From Tateyamaria sp. ANG-S1 (GTDB taxonomy: Bacteria; Pseudomonadota; Alphaproteobacteria; Rhodobacterales; Rhodobacteraceae), in contig NZ_JWLL01000003.1 of the NCBI RefSeq assembly GCF_000814025.1, forward strand, positions 421,597 to 485,596: 64,000 nt of DNA, given 5' to 3'. Below the pieces are notes generated by a model that saw only the letters and a list, made by a program, of their open reading frames with translations, was not told the DNA's origin and did no database searches. Every line of letters starts with the position of its first letter. Position 1 is the stretch's first letter. The translations under genes and the position numbers were made by a program. Shown piece after piece: positions 25,970-33,735 of the stretch.

Positions 25970-27414
25970 GTTTTCCCTTTGGGCTAACATTTGGAAAGGG
26001 GCCGCGCATGTCGCGGCCCTTTGTCAAAAAGGCGGTAGACGCGGCAGGCCAGCGCTTGCTTGGCTTCACATTAGAGACCAACGAACCGCTTTGGGCACCC
26101 TCCGGGCATAGTCTTCTGCTGGCCGCAGCCGGATCAGGCAAGACCACCTGCGGGGCCATGGTTTGGCTCTATTCCTTTGCGGCATCTGAACCCGATAAGG
26201 CTATTCTGTGCTTGGACTCCAAGAATGGCGAAATGGCGATCCAAGCTGCGGAAATGCTGGCCAAGATGGGCCGCAAGGTTGCCGTTGTCGACGATATGGG
26301 CGTTTGGACTGATCTGGAGGCCTATCGCATATCGCTCAACCCGTTCGGCGCGGCGGTTTCCACCTATCGGCGCGATCCCCGCGATATGATTTTTACGACG
26401 GAAAACATCACCAATGCCGCGATCAAAGAGCCGCCGGACGGTGACGCCAAAAACATCTACTTCCGGGCCTGGCCTCGTAATCTGATCGAGTTCTGCATTC
26501 TCCTCTACGCAAAGCGTCAACTTGATCAGGTGATCCCTGGCGGCGTCAGTATGTTGCTGAGCCATCAGAAGATGATGTTGGAATTTGCCGAAATCGAAGC
26601 TGAAGAAGGCGATCCGTATCTCAAGGGGCTGGCGCAAAGCATCCTCGCCATGGCGTCGCATGAACATTGGCCACAGCACCTCGAAGAGGCGCAAAGGGCT
26701 ATGAAAGTCTTTGCGCCGGGAACCCGCCTGCACATGGCGGGCCGGGATGCAAACATCACCCACGAGCAATTGATCCGGGAAGGCTATGTCATCTTCTTGA
26801 TTGGCCCACAGGCATATATGAATAGGCTCGGCGTCTACTATGCTCTGCATATGCTGGCCTTTGCCGAAGCGCTTTATAACGATGCGGGACCGCTGCGGAT
26901 CATAGCAGACGAGTTCACCAACTGTCCGTTGCAATCCCTTGTGGAGATGCTGACGACCTTGCGGGGATTTGGGGCTGAGCTTCACATTATCGCACAATCG
27001 CGCTCAGAGATTGTCCGTCGCTTCGGCGAAAAAGAGGCGGAAACCATAGCAGATAATGCCGTTGTGCAAATCTGGTACGGAGTGAGTTCGCTCAAAGAAG
27101 CGCAGATGATCAGTGATATGATGGGTGAAGAACATGCGGTGTCTACTTCGTTAGGCCGCAATGATGATCTCAAGCTCAACACCAATATCAGCCTGATCAA
27201 ACAGCGCATTCTCTCGCCCGCCGAATTGCTGGCCATGCCGAGCCATGTGCAACTGATCTATGTGAAGGGGCTGGGCTTCCTTCTCGCGCGGAAGGTGGGC
27301 ATGCAGAATGTCGCGCCGTTTTGCCATGAGGTGGGCATGAACAGGATCGAGAGTGGCACCTTGGCTGCTGATCCCTGGATCACCTTCACGACGAATGTGG
27401 AGATCGCTTCATGA
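25966..27414 (+). CDS. VirD4/TraG-like coupling ATPase
   Basis: A 482-residue P-loop ATPase of the type IV coupling protein group. Walker A AAAGSGKT is at residues 53-60; LRIIADEFTN near 308 is the Walker B region; a later LHIIAQSRSEI and NAVVQIWYGVSS match the TraG/VirD4 C-terminal motor. It should link the relaxase-DNA complex to a secretion channel. Unlike VirD4 it lacks an N-terminal membrane anchor. ATG 25966 overlaps the preceding stop (ATGA); a longer frame reaches back to 25873 but would overlap the membrane gene. No mating-pore genes are present in the window. Confidence 0.85.
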   Translation: MSFPFGLTFGKGPRMSRPFVKKAVDAAGQRLLGFTLETNEPLWAPSGHSLLLAAAGSGKTTCGAMVWLYSFAASEPDKAILCLDSKNGEMAIQAAEMLAKMGRKVAVVDDMGVWTDLEAYRISLNPFGAAVSTYRRDPRDMIFTTENITNAAIKEPPDGDAKNIYFRAWPRNLIEFCILLYAKRQLDQVIPGGVSMLLSHQKMMLEFAEIEAEEGDPYLKGLAQSILAMASHEHWPQHLEEAQRAMKVFAPGTRLHMAGRDANITHEQLIREGYVIFLIGPQAYMNRLGVYYALHMLAFAEALYNDAGPLRIIADEFTNCPLQSLVEMLTTLRGFGAELHIIAQSRSEIVRRFGEKEAETIADNAVVQIWYGVSSLKEAQMISDMMGEEHAVSTSLGRNDDLKLNTNISLIKQRILSPAELLAMPSHVQLIYVKGLGFLLARKVGMQNVAPFCHEVGMNRIESGTLAADPWITFTTNVEIAS

Positions 27415-27653
27415 GATGGGCCGCGATGCTTCTTTGGATTGCAGTGCCGTTTCTTGCGGTGGCCGCGCACAACACCTTCGGCAGCCCGCATCTGCTGTTC
27501 AGCTATACGTTCTTGGACAATGGTGACGCTCACAACCCGACTGTGGCTCGCCAGTACACCTCCTGCACCTACTACGGCTGGGGATGGCACACGGTAAAAA
27601 CCGCGGACCAGGTCGGGCGCTGCCCCATAGTACGGCTGTTCCACCTAAACTAG
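27411..27653 (+). CDS. Small exported protein after the coupling ATPase
   Basis: An 80-residue protein whose first 19 residues form a signal peptide or anchor (MLLWIAVPFLAVAA), with two cysteines and many aromatic residues in the mature part. It overlaps the coupling ATPase stop by 4 bases (ATGA), so it is the last gene of the operon. Function unknown. Confidence 0.55.
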   Translation: MRWAAMLLWIAVPFLAVAAHNTFGSPHLLFSYTFLDNGDAHNPTVARQYTSCTYYGWGWHTVKTADQVGRCPIVRLFHLN

Positions 27654-27919
27654 TGGAGCGAGCGTAGACCCTGATCCGCATGTGTATGACGCGGGCGATG
27701 TTTAAGCCCGAAGCCGTCGCGTAGGCTGTTGCGGGCCATCGCTTTGATGCACTCCAGGATTAAATCCTGCACCACCGTTCCGCCGGAAATCAGCCCGTCA
27801 CAGTGATCGCGGTCTGCGATGCTGAAGACACCATAGGGGGCAACCGCCTCCCAGAACGCGATGTAGTCCAAGGGTTCCAGCCATTCTTCAACATCCTGAA
27901 TGTCTTGGAAAACAACCAT
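27650..27919 (-). CDS. Small hypothetical protein, convergent
   Basis: An 89-residue acidic protein (DIQDVEEWLEPLDYIAFWEAV), convergent to the transfer operon with a 4-base overlap. The start is uncertain: ATG 27919 has no strong ribosome site and a longer form could begin at 27991. No family was recognised. Confidence 0.45.
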   Translation of the reverse strand: MVVFQDIQDVEEWLEPLDYIAFWEAVAPYGVFSIADRDHCDGLISGGTVVQDLILECIKAMARNSLRDGFGLKHRPRHTHADQGLRSLH

Positions 27920-27981
27920 GGCACCAGTGTGCCACATCGCGTTTTGCCAATGCAAATTTTGAGCGCGGAGCAGTCTGAAAG

Positions 27982-28455
27982 ATGCACACATCCCTCGATC
28001 TTGGCGTCACCACCTTGTTCCGTGATGCCACCAAGCAGAACCTCATGTCATCGCTCAAAACCACATCGGACTGGGAACGGTTCAAGCAGATTGATCGCAA
28101 CGCCCGCGCCGCTGAACAGCAGGAAAAGGATACCTTTGACCGCGACAAGGCGGACCTGCTCGCCAAGGCCCGCGAAGAACTGATCAATGAGGCCGGATCG
28201 AAGACGTTTGAACATCCGACGCCTCTCGGCACCGACCGCTTCAACAAAACCACCATCGATGCGGAGGCCCGCCGTCGAGTGGAGCAGGCCCACGAAACCC
28301 GCCTGATCAAAATCCGCGAAGACGAAGGTTTGGCCTACGCCAAGCTCAAGCAAGACATCCGCGCCCGCGAGCAAGCACGGGAGCTGCCCAGCAATGAGTT
28401 CAATCGCGTGAATGATCGCCGCGACGGGCAAGATCGCCGGATGCAACGCCAATGA
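27982..28455 (+). CDS. Coiled-coil hypothetical protein
   Basis: A 157-residue highly charged protein, Lys/Glu/Arg/Ala-rich and predicted almost fully helical, such as DKADLLAKAREELINEA. It stands just before another helical protein and near transfer genes, so a relaxosome or partner-binding role is possible. No family was recognised. Confidence 0.55.
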   Translation: MHTSLDLGVTTLFRDATKQNLMSSLKTTSDWERFKQIDRNARAAEQQEKDTFDRDKADLLAKAREELINEAGSKTFEHPTPLGTDRFNKTTIDAEARRRVEQAHETRLIKIREDEGLAYAKLKQDIRAREQARELPSNEFNRVNDRRDGQDRRMQRQ

Positions 28456-28465
28456 AAGGAATCTT

Positions 28466-29071
28466 ATGACACAGCAATACATCGATCCAAGGCGGCAAGT
28501 CGCTCGGGATAGCTTTACCGGAAGTCGTATGACGGACAGTCAGTTCGATGAGGCTTGGCACATCGCTGGCATCATCAATCGTGAAATCCATCGTTCTGGA
28601 AGCTTCATCACCACACTTGGCAAATATGCCACTGCGTTCGAGACCGACCGCAAGTTCAACAAAGACCGCGCAGAAGTCATCCTGCGCGACATTTACTCGG
28701 CTCGCTATGGGGAGAGCATGAACAAAACCCGAGAAGGCTTGTTGAATAAAGAAGCCGCCATCCGCGACACTATCCAGCCGCAAGCCCTGCATCATGCCCG
28801 CAGCATCGGCGATATGATCGCCTCTGGTCCGACCATGCCATTCTATCAAACCGCAGATATCGCTGGAACAACGATGGCGCGTGCCCACAGCATCACGGAA
28901 AGTGGCGCGAAGAAGATGATGGCCGAGGCCTTTGAACGGGCCGATGGACCTTCGTTGCGCGAGTACGGCAAAGAACTTGAGGAGAAGCACCATACGCCCG
29001 TGCGCGAGGCCGCACGTGCTGCCCGCAAGCGCGAACAGGCACAGATGCAAAGGTCAGTTCCGCAAAGATAG
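28466..29071 (+). CDS. Helical hypothetical protein of the transfer region
   Basis: A 201-residue soluble protein starting at an ATG with GAAAGGAATCTT just upstream. It is mostly helical, with a central section containing FNKDRAEVILRDIY and a basic C-terminus (AARAARKREQAQMQR). It follows the 157-residue gene at 10 bases and is probably co-transcribed. No family was recognised. Confidence 0.6.
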   Translation: MTQQYIDPRRQVARDSFTGSRMTDSQFDEAWHIAGIINREIHRSGSFITTLGKYATAFETDRKFNKDRAEVILRDIYSARYGESMNKTREGLLNKEAAIRDTIQPQALHHARSIGDMIASGPTMPFYQTADIAGTTMARAHSITESGAKKMMAEAFERADGPSLREYGKELEEKHHTPVREAARAARKREQAQMQRSVPQR

Positions 29072-29083
29072 TCTAGTAAATCC

Positions 29084-29113
29084 TTGCCCGAATTAGGAAA
29101 ATATGCCTAATAT
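29084..29113 (+). promoter_or_regulatory. Promoter for the recombinase operon
   Basis: TTGCCC (29,084-29,089) and TAATAT (29,108-29,113) are spaced by 18 bases, a good sigma-70 pattern. The -10 box overlaps the first dyad, which would let a repressor block RNA polymerase. Confidence 0.55.
29092..29111. promoter_or_regulatory. Dyad operator candidate 1
   Basis: ATTAGG and CCTAAT form a perfect 6-base inverted repeat with an 8-base AT-rich spacer, lying across the -10 region of the recombinase operon. Confidence 0.55.
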
Positions 29114-29124
29114 GTTCCTTTTTT

Positions 29125-29148
29125 GTTCACGCCGATGATCGCGTGAAC
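29125..29148. promoter_or_regulatory. Dyad operator candidate 2
   Basis: GTTCACGC and GCGTGAAC form a perfect 8-base inverted repeat with an 8-base spacer, placed just downstream of the likely transcription start and 32 bases before the small gene's ATG. A dimeric repressor or a 5' hairpin could use it. Confidence 0.6.
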
Positions 29149-29180
29149 ACAACAAAGGAGACAGAACAGAAAGAGCAGAG

Positions 29181-29471
29181 ATGAAAGACACCGCCCCGCA
29201 ACACCACACAAAACAAACTACCGTCCAGTTCAACTGGATGGACTGGCTACCTTACCTTGAAGATGAAGCCGCCAACGATGCCCAAAAGCGCGAGTTGATC
29301 GAAGCCCTGTGGTCTATCATCCTCGCCTTTGTCGATCTTGGTTGGGACATCAATTCCACCCCAGAAACCTGTGGAGAAACCATTGATCTGAAAGCTGCGC
29401 TAGAGGCGGCTGTGCTATCCTCAGAAGCATCAGAAAAGCATAACGAGGAGGCGACCCGTGAGAAAGAATAG
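29181..29471 (+). CDS. Small acidic protein upstream of the recombinase
   Basis: A 96-residue acidic protein (WMDWLPYLEDEAANDAQKRE) whose last codons overlap the recombinase start by 14 bases, so both are one operon under the dyad-containing promoter. It could be a recombination directionality factor or a regulator. Size and place fit, but it lacks a recognisable helix-turn-helix. Confidence 0.6.
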   Translation: MKDTAPQHHTKQTTVQFNWMDWLPYLEDEAANDAQKRELIEALWSIILAFVDLGWDINSTPETCGETIDLKAALEAAVLSSEASEKHNEEATREKE

Positions 29472-32064
29472 CGAAACGCAACGCGCCGTTATCTACTGTC
29501 GCGTCTCGTCCAAATCGCAAGAATCCGAAGGCCACGGTCTCAACAGCCAGGAATTGCGGTGTCGTCAGCATGCTGAGTCAAAAGGCTATGAGGTTGCCAT
29601 GGTCTTCCCCGATACGATCTCGGGCGGCGGTGATTTTATCCAACGTCCTGGCATGCGGTCTTTGTTGGCGTATCTGGACGCCTATCCCGATGAGCAGTTC
29701 GTCGTGATCTTCGACGATCTCAAACGTTATGCTCGCGATGTCGAGTTCCACATCAAACTCCGGCGGGAAATGGATGCGCGGGGCGCGCGACGGGAATGCT
29801 TGAACTTCAACTTCGACAACTCGCCAGAAGGCAAGTTCATTGAAACCATCATGGCCGCCCAGGGGCAGTTAGAGCGCGAACAAAACGGGCGGCAGGTCTC
29901 TCAGAAAATGAAGGCGCGTATGCAATCTGGGTACTGGGTTCATACCGCGCCGGTTGGGTACAAATATGAGACGGTTCGAGGTCGGGGAAAGATGCTCTTC
30001 CCCGATGCACCCCTGGCCGATGTCGTGCGCGATGCCTTCGAAGGCTATGCCATGGGCCGGTTCCAAACGCAGGCCGAAATCCAGCGCTTCTTTGAAACCT
30101 TTCCAACCTTCCCTCGCAACAGCAAAGGCGACATCACCCGCCAGCGCGTGAAAGACACGCTTACGAACCCGCTCTACACCGGCTACATCTGCTCGGAAAA
30201 CTACGGCATTGATTGGCTCAAAGGGCATCATGAGCCGCTTATCAGCGTTGAGACCTTCGAGAAGGTCCAGACGCGCCTGAACGGGATCGTCAAAGCGCCT
30301 CTGCGCAAGAATGTTGGTGATGACTTTGCCCTTCGCGGCATGGTTTGCTGTGCGGACTGTGGCGTACCTCTGCGCTCATCCTGGTCCAAAGGGCGCACCA
30401 AGAACTACGCCTATTATCTTTGCCAAACGAAGGACTGTGAAAGCTACGGTAAATCCATCGCGCGGGACAAAATCGAGGGCGATATCGGTGAGATGATCAA
30501 ATCGCTGCAGCCCACCCAACAGCTCGTTGCGCTCGCTAAGGCCATGTTCCGCCATGCCTGGGATCAGCGTCGCGCCCAAGCGCAAGAGGCAATCAAGTCC
30601 GGCAAAGACCAACTCCATGCTTTGGACAAGCAAATCGAAACGCTGTTATCGCGCATCATGGAATCAACGAACGCCGCCGTGATCGGCACCTATGAAGACA
30701 AGATAACTACCCTTGAAAAACAGAAGATCGTTCTGGGTGATCAACTGGCAAAACAGGCCGAACCCAAGGGAACCTATGAGGAAAAACTAGAACCAGTGCT
30801 CACTTTCCTCGCAAACCCCTGGAAAATCTGGGAAACAGGTCACACAGCCCTACGCAGAACAGTGCTCAAACTGATCTTCGCAGACCGTATTCACTATGAC
30901 CGGAATAAGGGACCTAGAACCGCCCAAATCGCCTTACCATTCAAAGCGTTAAGGGCAGTTGATGGTAAGGGAGTCTGTTTTGGTGCCCCCACACGGACTC
31001 GAACCGCGGACCTACTGATTACAAATCAGTTGCTCTACCAGCTGAGCTATAGGGGCCTTGGGCGCATCGTCTACTCTGTGCGCATCGCGGTGGCAAGATC
31101 GTTTTTCCAAACAGGTCAGAGGTTTTATCCCAACCGGTTTTCCGTATATCTAGCTGGTGTCGTTCACAGTTCCCTCAGGTCGATCCGCATGCAAATTGTC
31201 CTTCACGCCGGTGCACACTTTACGGAGGAGGATCGTCTGGTGCGCTGCTTGCTGCGCAACAAGGAAGACTTTTCGAAACGCGGAATCGCTGTCCCCGGCC
31301 CGGGCAAGTATCGCAGCCTACTGAAACAGACCATGGCCGCGCTGCAGGACGCGCCCCCTGCGCCGGATGCACGGGATGTTCTGCTGGATCTGATTCTTGA
31401 CGAAGAAAACGCGGACCGGATGATCCTGAGCCACATGTTCCTGTTCGGAGCACCGCGCGCCTGCGTGCGCAACGGTTTTATTTATGAGGCCGCACCCGAG
31501 CGGATCGCGCATTTGTCGTCGCTGTTTGCCAACGATCAGGTCCAGCTTTTTCTGGCCATGCGCAATCCGGCAACCTTTCTGCCTGCCTTGTTCAACCAGG
31601 CCCCTCAGGATGACATGGATGCGTTCTTGCGCGGCGCGGACCCGTACGCCATCCGCTGGTCCGACACGCTTGCGGCCATCCGCTCTGCAGCGCCCGACGT
31701 AACCATCACCACATGGTGCTTCGAAGATATGCCGATGATCTGGGCGCAGATTATCCGCGACCTTGCCGGTCTGAAGCAGGGCGAAAAGATCGTCGGCGGT
31801 TTTGATCTGTTGTCCGAGATCATGTCGAAAGAAGGCATGCAACGCTTCCGGTCATACCTGAAAACGCATCCGACGATGACAGAGGCGCAAAAGCGTCGGG
31901 TGATCATCGCCTTTCTCGACAAATTCGCGATCGAGGAAGAGATGGAGGAAGAGCTGAACGCCCCCGGCTGGACCGAAGAGACGATCAACACCATGACAGA
32001 CCTTTATGAGGAAGACATGGCGCGTGTCGCGGCTATTCCGGGCATCACCTTTCTGGCCCCCTAG
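29458..32064 (+). CDS. Large serine recombinase, open frame fused through tRNA-Thr to a host gene
   Basis: The first 500 residues are a large serine recombinase: resolvase domain with YCRVSSKSQ (catalytic Ser17), a recombinase domain with GYKYE and TNPLYTGYICS, a zinc ribbon CCADCG near 297-302 with CQTKDC near 325, and a coiled-coil near 380-440. This enzyme would integrate and excise the element. After about residue 505 (nucleotide 30,975) the frame enters the antisense of tRNA-Thr, giving the well-known artefact peptide TRTRTADLLITNQ. It then stays open and in frame with the host gene starting at 31,189, ending at 32,064. So no element-encoded stop exists in the integrated state. Whether a long fusion is made, or the recombinase ends differently in the excised circle, cannot be told. 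The host part is also listed separately. Confidence 0.8.
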   Translation: MRKNSETQRAVIYCRVSSKSQESEGHGLNSQELRCRQHAESKGYEVAMVFPDTISGGGDFIQRPGMRSLLAYLDAYPDEQFVVIFDDLKRYARDVEFHIKLRREMDARGARRECLNFNFDNSPEGKFIETIMAAQGQLEREQNGRQVSQKMKARMQSGYWVHTAPVGYKYETVRGRGKMLFPDAPLADVVRDAFEGYAMGRFQTQAEIQRFFETFPTFPRNSKGDITRQRVKDTLTNPLYTGYICSENYGIDWLKGHHEPLISVETFEKVQTRLNGIVKAPLRKNVGDDFALRGMVCCADCGVPLRSSWSKGRTKNYAYYLCQTKDCESYGKSIARDKIEGDIGEMIKSLQPTQQLVALAKAMFRHAWDQRRAQAQEAIKSGKDQLHALDKQIETLLSRIMESTNAAVIGTYEDKITTLEKQKIVLGDQLAKQAEPKGTYEEKLEPVLTFLANPWKIWETGHTALRRTVLKLIFADRIHYDRNKGPRTAQIALPFKALRAVDGKGVCFGAPTRTRTADLLITNQLLYQLSYRGLGRIVYSVRIAVARSFFQTGQRFYPNRFSVYLAGVVHSSLRSIRMQIVLHAGAHFTEEDRLVRCLLRNKEDFSKRGIAVPGPGKYRSLLKQTMAALQDAPPAPDARDVLLDLILDEENADRMILSHMFLFGAPRACVRNGFIYEAAPERIAHLSSLFANDQVQLFLAMRNPATFLPALFNQAPQDDMDAFLRGADPYAIRWSDTLAAIRSAAPDVTITTWCFEDMPMIWAQIIRDLAGLKQGEKIVGGFDLLSEIMSKEGMQRFRSYLKTHPTMTEAQKRRVIIAFLDKFAIEEEMEEELNAPGWTEETINTMTDLYEEDMARVAAIPGITFLAP
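30981..31000. mobile_element. Likely right attachment site of the element (tRNA 3' end)
   Basis: The recombinase gene abuts the 3' end of tRNA-Thr on the side where the element lies. The tRNA is intact, so its 3' end must have been restored or preserved on integration. No second copy of the tRNA 3' sequence was noticed at the left within the window, so the other boundary is probably before base 1. The exact crossover cannot be placed. Confidence 0.5.
30981..31056 (-). tRNA. tRNA-Thr (anticodon TGT)
   Basis: On the minus strand a full cloverleaf runs from GCCCCTA at 31,056 to the encoded CCA at 30,981, 76 bases in all. The acceptor pairs GCCCCTA with TGGGGGC, the anticodon loop is TTTGTAA with anticodon TGT, and the T-arm contains GGTTCGAGTCC. 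Its 3' end faces the mobile element, the usual place for integration. Confidence 0.95.
31189..32064 (+). CDS. Host hypothetical protein at the integration junction
   Basis: A 291-residue soluble protein from ATG 31,189, in frame with the upstream recombinase. The opening QIVLHAGAHFTEEDRL recalls the HxGxHKT start of sulfotransferase-like proteins, but the glycine-lysine-threonine is not conserved, so I do not assign that function. The C-terminal half is helical and acidic (DKFAIEEEMEEELNAPGW). Similar proteins seem frequent in Rhodobacterales. Its own promoter, if any, lies in the 130 bases after the tRNA. Confidence 0.7.
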   Translation: MQIVLHAGAHFTEEDRLVRCLLRNKEDFSKRGIAVPGPGKYRSLLKQTMAALQDAPPAPDARDVLLDLILDEENADRMILSHMFLFGAPRACVRNGFIYEAAPERIAHLSSLFANDQVQLFLAMRNPATFLPALFNQAPQDDMDAFLRGADPYAIRWSDTLAAIRSAAPDVTITTWCFEDMPMIWAQIIRDLAGLKQGEKIVGGFDLLSEIMSKEGMQRFRSYLKTHPTMTEAQKRRVIIAFLDKFAIEEEMEEELNAPGWTEETINTMTDLYEEDMARVAAIPGITFLAP

Positions 32065-32489
32065 CCCGGCGGCAGGTCGTCAAAGATCGGAACGCCATCG
32101 GGTACATGGTGAAAAGGCTGCGCCTGTGCATGGCATATCGCCACCCGAGGACTAAAGCGACTGGCGTCATCCAGTGTGCCAACCTTGACCACGATGGCCG
32201 GGTTGTCTTGCCGCCGTGTCACCAGTTGGGTTCCGCATTCCGGGCAAAACTGTCGCGTCACTGAGTTCGGAACGTCTTGCCTTTGGTACGACGCCGGACG
32301 ACCGCGGGTCCAGGCAAACCCGGTGGGTGGCACAAGCAGGAAATATTGCGGTGCGCCGCCTGCCATATACTGGCAGGCCCGGCAATGACACTGACCTTTG
32401 ACCAAAGGGCGCTCGGTAATCGCATATCGGACTTTGCCGCAATAGCACCCACCGGTCTGACTATGCTGTGCTGTGGTTTCTGCTGCCAT
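32061..32489 (-). CDS. GFA family (Mss4-like zinc) protein
   Basis: A 142-residue protein with the GFA cysteine pattern: GGCYCGKVRY near residue 12, GQCHCRACQ near 36, and FCPECGTQL near 81, the zinc-binding residues of the Mss4-like fold. The family name comes from glutathione-dependent formaldehyde-activating enzyme, but most members have no proven reaction. It is transcribed divergently from an HxlR regulator, with the two start codons 51 bases apart, so that regulator probably controls it. The start at 32,489 leaves out a 19-residue extension. Confidence 0.88.
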   Translation of the reverse strand: MAAETTAQHSQTGGCYCGKVRYAITERPLVKGQCHCRACQYMAGGAPQYFLLVPPTGFAWTRGRPASYQRQDVPNSVTRQFCPECGTQLVTRRQDNPAIVVKVGTLDDASRFSPRVAICHAQAQPFHHVPDGVPIFDDLPPG

Positions 32490-32539
32490 GCCACAGTATC
32501 CTCCGTGTGATGGCAGAACGCTGACAGGGCTGAGTTCAA

Positions 32540-33031
32540 ATGTCAAACCCAGATGAAGACCTCACACGCGCGGCGCCTGTTCCCCTGGAGGAATGCGGTG
32601 CCGCGCTGGCCATCGGCGAACTCCCGGATCGCTGGACATGGCTGATCCTGCGCGAATTGCTGTACGGCGTTGGCAGATTTGCAGATATTCAATCGGACAT
32701 CGGCATTCCGAAATCCGTTCTGTCCACGCGCCTGTCACAGATGGTTGAAAACGGGCTGGCCCGAAAAAAGGCTTACCGCGATGGGTCGGCGCGCACCCGA
32801 CATGCCTATGTGCTCACGCGGAAGGGGCGCGACCTGACGCCGGTCATCCTGGCTCTGATGCAGTGGGGCGACAAGCATATAGGTGATGGGACATCCGCCC
32901 TGGCCTTGTCGGACAAGGCATCCGGCGCGCCGGTCGAAATCGGTATCGTTGCGAAAACGGACGCTTTGCCGCTGTCTCGCCTTGCCTATGATGTGAAACA
33001 GCCGCGGACGGCCACATCGGGCGACGACTAG
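32540..33031 (+). CDS. HxlR-family transcriptional regulator
   Basis: A 163-residue winged-helix regulator with the HxlR layout: an N-terminal Cys (EECGAALAI), then DRWTWLILRELLYGVGRFADI, LSTRLSQMVENGLARKKAY and YVLTRKGRDLTPVILALMQW. HxlR proteins sense reactive electrophiles through the Cys. Its divergence from the GFA gene suggests local control in aldehyde or thiol stress. Confidence 0.88.
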   Translation: MSNPDEDLTRAAPVPLEECGAALAIGELPDRWTWLILRELLYGVGRFADIQSDIGIPKSVLSTRLSQMVENGLARKKAYRDGSARTRHAYVLTRKGRDLTPVILALMQWGDKHIGDGTSALALSDKASGAPVEIGIVAKTDALPLSRLAYDVKQPRTATSGDD

Positions 33032-33034
33032 CAT

Positions 33035-33298
33035 TCAGCTCATGCCAAGCGCTTCTTTGTAAAGCTCAAGCACCGCTTCTTCTTCGGCGATGTCATCACT
33101 GTCGCGCTTGCGCAGCGCGATGACCTTGCGCATCACCTTGGTGTCGTACCCGCGCGCCTTCGCCTCGGCCATCACTTCCTTCTGCTGCTCCGCGACATCC
33201 TTCTTTTCGGCTTCAAGACGCTCGAAACGTTCGATGAACTGACGCAACTCATCCGCCGTGACACGGTAGCTTTCGGCATTGGTGGCAGTGTCGGTCAT
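33035..33298 (-). CDS. gapR: GapR-like DUF2312 nucleoid protein
   Basis: An 87-residue coiled-coil protein with the DUF2312 (UPF0335) pattern, ELRQFIERFERLEAEK followed by EAKARGYDTKVMRKVIALRK. In Caulobacter the homologue GapR binds overtwisted AT-rich DNA and helps replication and segregation. The start at 33,298 follows AGGAGCGCGC; the longer frame to 33,559 covers non-coding DNA. The length is normal for the family. Confidence 0.9.
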   Translation of the reverse strand: MTDTATNAESYRVTADELRQFIERFERLEAEKKDVAEQQKEVMAEAKARGYDTKVMRKVIALRKRDSDDIAEEEAVLELYKEALGMS

Positions 33299-33404
33299 TG
33301 CGCGCTCCTTGGCTTTGCTGAGCCTGCTGGATAGCCGCGCAGGCACAGTGTCGCAAGGGGCATGATCTCTTGTCATCCGCTTGGGCCTCGGATAGCCCCG
33401 AGGC

Positions 33405-33647
33405 ATGGAAGAGCAAAGCAGTTTTACCGTGTTCGACGGTGTCATTTGGGGCGGGGCCGCGTTGTCGGTTCTGGGCCTGATCGGGCTTGTCTGGTGCATC
33501 CTCAAGGTGTGGCGCGCCCGCGCCGCTGGGCTGGAAGACGCCGAGATGCGCGCCGTCATGTCGCGTGTGTTGCCCCTGAACCTCGGGGCGCTGTTCGTAT
33601 CGGTGCTTGGCCTGATGCTGGTGATTGTCGGGATTTTCCTAGCTTAG
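33405..33647 (+). CDS. Small two-helix membrane protein
   Basis: An 80-residue protein with membrane helices near residues 13-35 (IWGGAALSVLGLIGLVWCIL) and 58-79 (LGALFVSVLGLMLVIVGIFL) and a basic loop between them. No family was recognised; core-genome position suggests it is a conserved housekeeping membrane protein. Confidence 0.65.
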   Translation: MEEQSSFTVFDGVIWGGAALSVLGLIGLVWCILKVWRARAAGLEDAEMRAVMSRVLPLNLGALFVSVLGLMLVIVGIFLA

Positions 33648-33735
33648 CGCACAGCTGAACGGGATTGCGCGCGCTTCCTGCCCTGCCCGCCGCGCTCGGC
33701 TGGACAGCAGCCGATGCGCAGCCTAAACCAAGCAC

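Noticed and set aside
26134-26997. A 287-codon minus-strand frame opposite the coupling ATPase gene
   Set aside because: It is a shadow of a well-supported ATPase gene, has no ribosome site and an unnatural His/Arg-rich composition.
30981-31056. Peptide TRTRTADLLITNQLLYQ as a protein domain
   Set aside because: It is the translation of the antisense of a threonine tRNA, a well-known annotation artefact.
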